NCBI GenBank assembly: GCA_041663205.1 | Contig: JBAZQZ010000042.1 | Location: 1 to 6,165 of the forward strand | Source: UM-FILTER-38-24 sp041663205 | GTDB taxonomy: Bacteria; Patescibacteriota; Gracilibacteria; UBA1369; LOWO2-01-FULL-3 | DNA length: 6,165 nucleotides | Direction of reading: 5' to 3' | Part shown: positions 1-6,165 of the stretch, one piece after another | Layout: each line of letters opens with the position of its first letter | Numbering within the stretch: the first letter of the stretch is position 1 | Made by a program: the position numbers and the translations under genes | The notes under the pieces: model-generated | What the model was told of the DNA's origin: nothing | Database searches by the model: none | What the model saw: only the letters and a program-made list of their open reading frames with translations

Positions 1-26
1 TTATTCCGAGGTTAGTTTTTCTTTTG

Positions 27-61
27 GTACCGTTTTCTTTTTTCTAAAAAGAAAATGGTAC
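27..61. repeat. Long near-perfect inverted repeat (hairpin) upstream of recJ
   Basis: The arms 27-42 and 46-61 pair over 16 positions: GTACC with GGTAC at the base, one G-T wobble (32 with 56), then a TTTTCTTTTT/AAAAAGAAAA stretch, leaving a 3-base loop. No T-run follows the stem on either strand (the plus strand continues TCGCTGG, the minus strand continues AAAAGAAAAAC), so it is not a textbook intrinsic terminator. It could be a cruciform, an mRNA or processing hairpin, or a dispersed palindromic repeat. The pairing is seen directly; the role is unknown. Confidence 0.7.
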
Positions 62-81
62 TCGCTGGCTTTAGACAGCGA
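62..81. repeat. Second hairpin abutting the first
   Basis: TCGCTG (62-67) pairs with CAGCGA (76-81) around an 8-base loop. It begins at the base after the preceding inverted repeat ends, so the two would stack as adjacent stems. It is GC-richer than its surroundings. No T-run follows. Together the two hairpins look like one compact element of about 55 bp of unknown role. Confidence 0.55.
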
Positions 82-163
82 AACAACCCACTAGCAAACA
101 AAAAATATTTCGATCCGACACAGTCCGATAATAACATTTATGTATTTATTGATTAATTAAAGT

Positions 164-169
164 TATAAT
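164..169 (+). promoter_or_regulatory. Probable -10 box for recJ
   Basis: A perfect TATAAT lies 30 bases before the recJ start, which would place the transcript start near 176 and give a 5' leader of about 23 nt. The hexamer at the standard 17-base spacing (141-146, TGTATT) is a poor -35 match and there is no extended -10 TG. The surrounding sequence is very AT-rich, so a chance match is possible. Confidence 0.45.
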
Positions 170-198
170 AATTACGAAACATAAAAATGGATTAATTT

Positions 199-2607
199 TT
201 GTCAAAGTTGAAGTGGAAATATAAAAATATTGAGATTGCTCCAGAAGTTGAAGAACTTGTGGGGTCTAAGATTGTTGCACAAATTCTTGCGAATAGGGGT
301 GTTGACACATTTAAAAAGGCTGCATACTTTTTAAACCCTGAAAAAATTGTTCCGCAGAGTCCGTTCGTGTTCTCTGATATGCAAAAATCGGTTGAAAGAA
401 TAGCAAAAGCTATCGAAACCGCTCAAAAAATTGCAATATACGGTGATTTTGACTGTGACGGAGTTACAAGCACCGCTTTATTGTACAAAACTCTTAAATA
501 TCTAGGTGCAAATGTTATATATTATATGCCAGACAGGGCTCAAGAGGGACATGGTCTTAACAGTAAGGCTATAGTACAGCTTATCAGTAAACATTCTATA
601 AAATTGATAATTACAGTTGATAACGGAATCAGTAATTTGGCGGAAATAAAACTGGCACAGGGGTTTGGTACAGATGTGATTATTACCGACCACCACGAGG
701 CACCTCCTGAATTGCCTTGTGCTTTTGCCATTATTAACCCTAAAGCTCCCGATGCTCTTGATGAAAAATTGTCGATAGAAGAAATGAGTGATTTGCAGAA
801 TCTTGCGGGTGTCGGTGTTGCATACAAATTGGCACAGGCTTTGCTTGCACATTATAAAAAGGAAGATTTTGCGGATGAAATTATTCATCTGGTGTCTATC
901 GGCACAATTGCCGATGTTGTTCCTCTCATTGGCGAGAATAGGCATTATGTAAGAAAAGGACTTGAGGTTCTTGCTTTAAAACAGCCATCAGGGCTTATCA
1001 AACTTATAAAAAGTGCGGGAGCGGATATTTCCAAAATCACATCAGAGACAATAGCTTTTTCCGTTGCTCCGAGAATAAATGCGGCAGGGCGTCTCGATAA
1101 TGCAGGGCTTGCGGTAGAATTTTTTGCAGAGGAAGACGATGAAAAACTTGATTCTTATGTAAAACAGTTGAACAATCACAATCAAAATCGTCAACAGCTT
1201 TGCGATACCACTTTTATGGAAGCTGAATTCAAGATAAAAGAAGAAATCAATTTGAATATAAATAAGGGAATTGTTCTTTATGACGAAAACTGGCATGCGG
1301 GTGTTATTGGAATTGTTGCATCCAAGTTGGTAGAAAAATATCACAGACCGGCTTTCTTAATCACTTATAACAAAGAAAAAAATCAGGCTCGCTGCTCCGC
1401 AAGAGGAGTGGAAGGTTTTCATCTGTATGAAACCTTGAAAGAGCTGACCGATATTTTAGGTCATTTTGGCGGGCATGCTCTTGCCGCAGGTTTTTCTTTG
1501 GATCTAAACACAATCAAAATAAACGAATTTATAAAAATATTGAACAATACAATAAATGCCAGATTAAGCGAAAATCCACTGCAGTCCTTTTTGAACATTG
1601 ATGCGGAAGTAAATCCCGAAGATGTAAATCTTGATTTAATAAATAAATTGAGCATGCTTTCTCCGTTTGGGTCTGCAAATCCTTCCCCTGTTTTTAGCCT
1701 TTCAAGCCTTCAGCTTAAAGACTTCAAGACGATGGGAAGCAGTGCCAACCATTTAAAAATGTTTTTTTCCACAGAGGAAAAGGTTGTTTTTGAAGCGGTC
1801 TGGTGGAACAGGAACACAATTGAGGCTCAAGTCCTTGAAAAAATTGATGTTGTTTTTTGCCCAAAGGCAAATTTTTTTAACGGAAAATCCACGATACAGC
1901 TTGAATTAAAGGATATTAGGCGTATTGCGGATGAAGAAGAACCTGTCGAAAATATTCCGGAGCTTTTCCCTTCATCTCTAACATGGCTCGATCACAGGAA
2001 AAAAATAAATATTTTTAAAGCCGTAAATAATTATCTGAAAACAACAAGCGATGAAATAGCTGTTTTTGTTGAAAATAGAGAGATTGTAAAAATTCTTGAA
2101 GAGTACAGCGAAATAACTTCAAGGATAACAGACAGGTTGAATGTTTCAAAGGTTGATGAGGTCATGCTTTTTGACTATCCGGCAGATTCTATTATCTTGC
2201 AATCAATTATAGAAATGGCAGAACCGAAAAAAATACATGTCATGCCCTTCACTTTAAAAACCATTTCGCTTCCTGTTGTTATAAAAAACGTCTCAGGCAT
2301 GCTTAAATATGCCCATGCTCAAAAAGACGGCATGATTTATATAGATGAAATAGCTTCAAAACTTTCTGTTTCCGGCAAGCTTCTTGCTTGTTGCATAAAG
2401 CTTTTAGACAATTCAAGCATTATTGAAATAACAAACATGAACGATGAACTGTGTGAATTTAAATTTTTGCAAGGCAAAGAGTTGAACCTCTTGATGAACC
2501 TGCCGGAGTACAAAGAGTTGGAGCGAAATCTTGAAGAAATACAAAAATTTCGCCATGACCTTTGCCACGACGAAATTTTAAAATTACAGAATTTATTTAT
2601 TTATTAA
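199..2607 (+). CDS. recJ: Single-stranded-DNA-specific 5'-3' exonuclease RecJ
   Basis: Cytoplasmic DHH-family nuclease that degrades single-stranded DNA 5' to 3' in recombinational repair (RecFOR pathway) and mismatch repair. The 802-residue product has the family motifs in order: GDFDCDG at 82-88 (metal-binding Asp83, 85, 87), VDNG at 140-143, TDHH at 163-166, GTIADVVPL at 235-243 with Asp239, and PRINAAGRL at 291-299. The DHHA1 domain follows (WHAGVIGIVASKL 365-377, GGHALAAGF 424-432), then the OB-like domain at about 465-575 (PFGSANPSPVF 489-499). Residues about 580-802 form a C-terminal extension beyond the roughly 577-residue E. coli enzyme, resembling the longer RecJ of Firmicutes; 705-755 looks like a small helical, possibly winged-helix, segment. 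The start is TTG at 199. The in-frame ATG at 187 is followed at once by a stop (ATG GAT TAA), so it cannot be used. The Shine-Dalgarno is weak (GGA at 189-191), and another TTG at 208 is a possible alternative start. The gene converges on the next gene, sharing TTAA at 2604-2607. The identity is near certain; only the exact start is uncertain. Confidence 0.96.
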   Translation: MSKLKWKYKNIEIAPEVEELVGSKIVAQILANRGVDTFKKAAYFLNPEKIVPQSPFVFSDMQKSVERIAKAIETAQKIAIYGDFDCDGVTSTALLYKTLKYLGANVIYYMPDRAQEGHGLNSKAIVQLISKHSIKLIITVDNGISNLAEIKLAQGFGTDVIITDHHEAPPELPCAFAIINPKAPDALDEKLSIEEMSDLQNLAGVGVAYKLAQALLAHYKKEDFADEIIHLVSIGTIADVVPLIGENRHYVRKGLEVLALKQPSGLIKLIKSAGADISKITSETIAFSVAPRINAAGRLDNAGLAVEFFAEEDDEKLDSYVKQLNNHNQNRQQLCDTTFMEAEFKIKEEINLNINKGIVLYDENWHAGVIGIVASKLVEKYHRPAFLITYNKEKNQARCSARGVEGFHLYETLKELTDILGHFGGHALAAGFSLDLNTIKINEFIKILNNTINARLSENPLQSFLNIDAEVNPEDVNLDLINKLSMLSPFGSANPSPVFSLSSLQLKDFKTMGSSANHLKMFFSTEEKVVFEAVWWNRNTIEAQVLEKIDVVFCPKANFFNGKSTIQLELKDIRRIADEEEPVENIPELFPSSLTWLDHRKKINIFKAVNNYLKTTSDEIAVFVENREIVKILEEYSEITSRITDRLNVSKVDEVMLFDYPADSIILQSIIEMAEPKKIHVMPFTLKTISLPVVIKNVSGMLKYAHAQKDGMIYIDEIASKLSVSGKLLACCIKLLDNSSIIEITNMNDELCEFKFLQGKELNLLMNLPEYKELERNLEEIQKFRHDLCHDEILKLQNLFIY

Positions 2608-3035
2608 TTATTGACTACACCCATTTCGTTTTTAATTTTTTTCTTTGTTTTTTCAAGAGCGTTAAGTCTTTTTTGTGCATCTTTAATTTGTTGTTTAAGA
2701 AGTTTTCTTTCTGTTTTGACCATAATATAATTTTTGTCTATTTCAGCGTATTTTTGCTGGGTTACGCTCAAATTTTTTCTGATTTCTACCTGTGCTGAAT
2801 CAATACTAAGTGTAGCATCCTGCAATTTTTGAGATGTCAGGCTTGAATTGTCGTTGGTTGTCGTGTTGTTATAGTTTGACGGAGGCAAAACTTCATCATA
2901 AGGAAGACTTTGCGGAACATTGTCCGTCTTTGCACTTCCGAAGAAATTATCTTTTGCAAAAGTCGGGTTTATGCTGATTGATGCGGTTAATGCTAGTACA
3001 GTTAGGCTTAAAGCCAATTTTTTGGTTAATTTCAT
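2604..3035 (-). CDS. Small exported coiled-coil protein, function unknown
   Basis: The product has 143 residues and I do not recognise a family. Residues 1-27 look like a classical Sec signal peptide: a Lys-rich start (MKLTKK), a hydrophobic core at about 7-20, and a TFA-K site predicting type I signal peptidase cleavage after Ala27. There is no Cys at the cleavage site, so it is not a lipoprotein. Residues 28-66 are Pro/Asn/Thr/Ser-rich and probably disordered. Residues about 67-138 are charged and heptad-like with many Lys, Gln and Glu, ending in a Lys-rich run, which suggests one long coiled coil. I infer a periplasmic or surface protein. The ATG start is well supported by a strong Shine-Dalgarno (AGAGGTG, 3040-3046 on the opposite strand, 4 bases before the ATG). 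It lies 54 bases downstream of the glycosyltransferase on the same strand and may be co-transcribed with it or use its own promoter near 3078-3109. Its stop overlaps the recJ stop, tail to tail. Confidence 0.85.
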   Translation of the reverse strand: MKLTKKLALSLTVLALTASISINPTFAKDNFFGSAKTDNVPQSLPYDEVLPPSNYNNTTTNDNSSLTSQKLQDATLSIDSAQVEIRKNLSVTQQKYAEIDKNYIMVKTERKLLKQQIKDAQKRLNALEKTKKKIKNEMGVVNN

Positions 3036-3077
3036 GTTACACCTCTTGTTTTTGTAATTGTCTTTTCTTTACGCTCT

Positions 3078-3109
3078 ATTATATATAATTCACCCTAATA
3101 CAGTATCAA
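3078..3109 (-). promoter_or_regulatory. Possible promoter for the small exported protein
   Basis: Read on the minus strand, TTGATA (3109-3104, one mismatch from TTGACA) is followed by an A/T-rich run ending in a perfect TATAAT (3083-3078). The spacing to TATAAT is 20 bases, which is long; overlapping TATATA boxes give spacings of 16 or 18. The -35 lies inside the last codons of the glycosyltransferase gene. If used, transcription would begin about 35 bases before the start codon at 3035. Confidence 0.4.
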
Positions 3110-4067
3110 CTAAATTCATTATTTTTTCAGGCTTTATTCCATACATGCATGGAGCCTTATCTTCTTTTTCTTTGTTGAATTTACATTTTTTCTTTGAGCA
3201 TGGAATGCATGGCATGTCCGCCTTGACCACTAAGTGCTCTTTTCCGTAAGGTCCTGTTCTTGTATCGGGAGCTGCACCATATATACCTATACTTCTGGTT
3301 CCAACGGCGGTTGCTATATGCAGAGGTCCAGTGTCTCCTGAAATCACAGTATTACACAGAGACATGGCTGCTGCCGTCTCGAGGAGAGATAGTTTCCCGC
3401 AAAAAGATTTGACATGGGGCACTTGCTTAACAAACTCATTTGCTTCTGGCATGTCTTTTTCTCCTCCTAAAAGTATTATTTGGGCATTATATTTTTCTAA
3501 TATATAAGAAGCCAAGTTTACCCAGTAGTCAAACGGCCATTTTCGACCATGCCTTGTGGTGCTGACTCCCATATTGAAGCCGACGAGCAGCTCTTTTTTA
3601 TTATCTATAAGTGATTTTGTTTTGAATTTTATTTCGTCGGGTACATGTATATATATATTGTCGTTTAATTTTAAGTCTTTAAATATAGGTTTTGCTGTTG
3701 ACCAAAAATTTTCAACGGCATGCAGTTTGTATGTTTTCTTGTAAGTCAGCTGCTGTAAGGGCTTGGAGAGAAGTGTCAATATTCGGCTTCTTGTTGAAGG
3801 GTGCAGATTGATAATTACGTCAAAATTTTCTTTTCTCAGCTCTTTGGATAATTCATATAAGGTTTTATATGTTTTGTCTTCAAGAATCCAGATTTTTTCT
3901 ATGTCATTGTCATCAAGGAGGAGAATTGAGGGTACTTTGAAAGTTAAATAATGGATCGACATGCTCGGCTCTGATTGCTTTAATGCACGAAAAAGTGCAG
4001 TCGTATGGACAACATCTCCTATCGCTCCAAACCTAATAATTAAAACTTTTTTAATCGATCTTTTCAT
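3090..4067 (-). CDS. Glycosyltransferase family 9 (heptosyltransferase-like) protein
   Basis: A 325-residue GT-B fold enzyme of the ADP-heptose:LPS heptosyltransferase family (WaaC/WaaF/WaaQ type; E. coli WaaC is about 320 residues). Members work at the cytoplasmic face of the inner membrane and transfer heptose or a related sugar to lipopolysaccharide core or another glycan. Visible motifs are the N-terminal IRFGAIGDVVHTTALFRAL at 11-29, where Asp18 aligns with the catalytic Asp13 of WaaC; RKWPFDYWVNLA at about 175-186; the LLGGEKD turn at 199-205; and the nucleotide-sugar signature GDTGPLHIA at 244-252, followed by GTRSIGIYG. A four-Cys cluster (Cys287, 290, 295, 307) near the C-terminus matches a pattern found in many WaaF-like proteins. 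The acceptor and exact sugar cannot be told from sequence, so I give no gene symbol. The start is ATG at 4067 with AAAGGA (4077-4072 on the minus strand) 4 bases ahead. It is divergent from the rRNA operon and upstream of the small exported protein. The family call is strong and the specificity is unknown. Confidence 0.92.
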   Translation of the reverse strand: MKRSIKKVLIIRFGAIGDVVHTTALFRALKQSEPSMSIHYLTFKVPSILLLDDNDIEKIWILEDKTYKTLYELSKELRKENFDVIINLHPSTRSRILTLLSKPLQQLTYKKTYKLHAVENFWSTAKPIFKDLKLNDNIYIHVPDEIKFKTKSLIDNKKELLVGFNMGVSTTRHGRKWPFDYWVNLASYILEKYNAQIILLGGEKDMPEANEFVKQVPHVKSFCGKLSLLETAAAMSLCNTVISGDTGPLHIATAVGTRSIGIYGAAPDTRTGPYGKEHLVVKADMPCIPCSKKKCKFNKEKEDKAPCMYGIKPEKIMNLVDTVLG

Positions 4068-4086
4068 AATTTCCTTTATTGAATAA

Positions 4087-4115
4087 ATGATAAAACTTTT
4101 AATTCTATAGGTAAA
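4087..4115 (-). promoter_or_regulatory. Promoter of the GT9 glycosyltransferase gene
   Basis: On the minus strand, TTTACC (4115-4110, 4 of 6 to TTGACA) and TATCAT (4092-4087, 5 of 6 to TATAAT) are separated by exactly 17 bases. The predicted start is near 4080, about 13 bases before the ATG at 4067, leaving room for just the AAAGGA ribosome-binding site. I infer a housekeeping sigma-70-type promoter. Confidence 0.5.
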
Positions 4116-4157
4116 CTTTATAAAGAAATCTTAGCATAATATAAGGCATGCTTTATT

Positions 4158-4351
4158 TTAGGCGTAGGTATGTGGATTATAAAAAACATTTGTTTTATAG
4201 CCATGCGGATCCTCTGATAGGAATAATTAAGAATTGTGTACGTGTGTTCAGTTCAGCAATAGTCATAGTTTTGAGGATTTGATGTTGAACTACACCAAAT
4301 AGATGGTTGGCAAACGGGTGTCTTTAAAATACATTAGAACCTACGCCCTAA
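4158..4351 (+). ncRNA. Candidate structured RNA, about 190 nt, unidentified (strand uncertain)
   Basis: GGCGTAGGT (4161-4169) pairs perfectly with ACCTACGCC (4339-4347), a distant 9-bp stem in otherwise AT-rich DNA. It extends outward by three pairs (TTA 4158-4160 with TAA 4349-4351) past one bulged C, and inward by ATGT (4170-4173) with ACAT (4331-4334) across a 4-base bulge. An inner arm pairs GTGT-GTTCA (4242-4250) with TGAAC-ACAC (4286-4295, one bulged T), and a local AT hairpin lies at 4178-4199. A closed rod of about 190 nt with an apical arm fits the size of 6S RNA, but I see no sequence that proves it, and no SRP, RNase P or tmRNA signatures. A plus-strand -10-like CATAAT at 4135-4140 would start RNA near 4148. 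No T-run terminator follows at the 3' end, so it could instead be an upstream part of the rRNA leader or, read the other way, a leader of the glycosyltransferase mRNA. The pairing is seen; the rest is inference. Confidence 0.4.
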
Positions 4352-4361
4352 TTTCAGAGAA

Positions 4362-4377
4362 ACTAACAACAGTTAGT
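4362..4377. repeat. Short hairpin after the candidate RNA
   Basis: ACTAAC (4362-4367) pairs with GTTAGT (4372-4377) around the loop AACA. It starts 10 bases after the closing stem of the candidate structured RNA. No T-run follows on the plus strand, so it is not a canonical terminator; it may mark a 3' boundary or be chance. Confidence 0.35.
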
Positions 4378-4405
4378 AGGAATTAAAGGCCAGAGCAAAT
4401 GGGCT

Positions 4406-4467
4406 AAAAAAACAAAAAAACTTTTTTAAAACAAATGCTTGACTCTAAATTTTGCTGGTGCTAACAT
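4406..4467 (+). promoter_or_regulatory. rRNA operon promoter with UP-like element
   Basis: TTGACT (4439-4444, 5 of 6 to the -35 consensus) is followed after exactly 17 bases by TAACAT (4462-4467, 4 of 6 to the -10), preceded by TG at 4459-4460, which makes an extended -10. Immediately upstream, 4406-4434 is almost pure A and T tracts, at the position where an UP element binds the RNA polymerase alpha subunit at strong rRNA promoters. The predicted start is near 4474, about 157 bases before the 16S. Promoter parts are seen directly; strength and growth control are inferred. Confidence 0.65.
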
Positions 4468-4474
4468 AATAAAA

Positions 4475-4494
4475 CAGCCCAAAACAAACGGCTG
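4475..4494 (+). other. Hairpin at the 5' end of the rRNA leader transcript
   Basis: CAGCC (4475-4479) pairs with GGCTG (4490-4494) around a 10-base loop and begins at the predicted transcription start. It lies 5' of the boxA-like motif, where a boxB-type hairpin commonly sits in rRNA antitermination leaders. That role is inferred from position only. Confidence 0.35.
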
Positions 4495-4513
4495 GCAAAG
4501 CAAATAACAACTC

Positions 4514-4532
4514 GAACATTGAAAACTGAATA
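4514..4532 (+). promoter_or_regulatory. boxA-like antitermination motif in the rRNA leader
   Basis: GAACATTGAAAACTGAATA closely resembles the boxA element known from cyanobacterial rRNA operons (GAACCTTGAAAACTGCATA), with a single change in its first 15 bases. In the RNA, boxA recruits NusB/NusE and other Nus factors so that polymerase resists Rho termination across untranslated rRNA. Its place between the promoter and the 16S fits this role, and the cyanobacterial form fits the 16S placement. Confidence 0.6.
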
Positions 4533-4630
4533 ACTGAAAACGAAATTACTTCCGTTAATTCAAAAACAATTAGCCAGGTAAACAAGCAAGGAATAATGAG
4601 GACTTTGTCCGATTTAATAAAGCTTTTCCG

Positions 4631-6152
<1,522 letters not shown>

Positions 6153-6165
6153 GGGAGATATACAT

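Larger units (their letters stand above)
4475..4630 (+). other. 5' leader (pre-16S) of the rRNA operon
   Basis: This segment between the predicted transcription start and the mature 16S is AT-rich and non-coding. It holds the first hairpin, the boxA-like motif, and a tiny GGAC-TTT-GTCC stem (4600-4610). Leaders of this kind usually pair with the spacer after 16S to form an RNase III processing stem. Only about 16 bases of that spacer are in the window and I found no complement to them here, so the processing stem cannot be assigned. Confidence 0.5.

Noticed and set aside
502..1655. Antisense open frames inside recJ
   Set aside because: RecJ motifs cover the plus strand continuously here. The antisense products are compositionally odd and have no plausible ribosome-binding sites or motifs.
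2562..2798. Plus-strand open frame of 78 codons, rich in Phe, at the recJ end
   Set aside because: It starts inside recJ and runs antisense to the coiled-coil gene. The Phe-rich composition is the complement of the Lys/Glu codons on the other strand.
3145..3210. Cys cluster (Cys287, 290, 295, 307) in the glycosyltransferase as a new metal site
   Set aside because: A similar Cys pattern near the C-terminus is widespread in WaaF-like GT9 proteins, so it is not a novelty of this gene.
4406..4430. A-tract and T-tract as an intrinsic terminator for upstream RNA
   Set aside because: There is no GC-rich stem directly before the six T's, and the tract sits where an UP element is expected for the following promoter.
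4068..4630. tRNA, SRP RNA, RNase P RNA or tmRNA in the 563-bp intergenic region
   Set aside because: No cloverleaf with a T-loop, no GGAAG-type SRP loop, no RNase P core motif and no tRNA-like end were found. CRISPR-type repeats are also absent.

Overview
The window comes from an AT-rich bacterial chromosome. The 16S rRNA at the right end is the best guide to the organism. It carries stretches I associate with Cyanobacteriota, such as the GGATACTAGGTGTTG block, the TAAGTATCCCGCCTGGG block and CACGCCCAAAGTC near the 3' end. The rRNA leader holds a boxA-like motif close to the cyanobacterial form GAACCTTGAAAACTG. With the low GC content of the protein genes and nothing photosynthetic in view, I infer a non-photosynthetic relative of the cyanobacteria (Vampirovibrionia/'Melainabacteria', perhaps Gastranaerophilales). 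The broad placement is fairly likely and the order-level placement is tentative. A heptosyltransferase-like gene suggests a Gram-negative type envelope.

Layout. Positions 1-198 are non-coding: a possible terminator remnant at the left edge, a 35-bp near-perfect inverted repeat with a second hairpin directly abutting it, and then a -10 box for recJ. Positions 199-2607 (+) encode RecJ, the single-strand-specific 5'-3' exonuclease, with all catalytic motifs and a long C-terminal extension. Two genes lie on the minus strand: a small exported coiled-coil protein of unknown function (2604-3035) and a GT9 heptosyltransferase-family glycosyltransferase (3090-4067). The small gene converges on recJ, and the two stop codons overlap in a shared TTAA.

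Positions 4068-4630 are a 563-bp divergent regulatory region. From left to right it holds the glycosyltransferase promoter, a stretch of about 190 nt that can close on itself through a 9-bp GC-rich stem plus flanking pairs (candidate structured RNA), a small hairpin, a strong rRNA promoter with an A/T-rich UP-like element, and the boxA-containing leader. The 16S rRNA gene fills 4631-6149. Only about 16 bases of the 16S-23S spacer are visible.

Functional picture: a DNA-repair gene, an envelope/glycan gene with a small exported companion, and the start of a ribosomal RNA operon. The protein-coding part is ordinary. The part most worth a second look is the possible structured RNA between the glycosyltransferase and the rRNA promoter.
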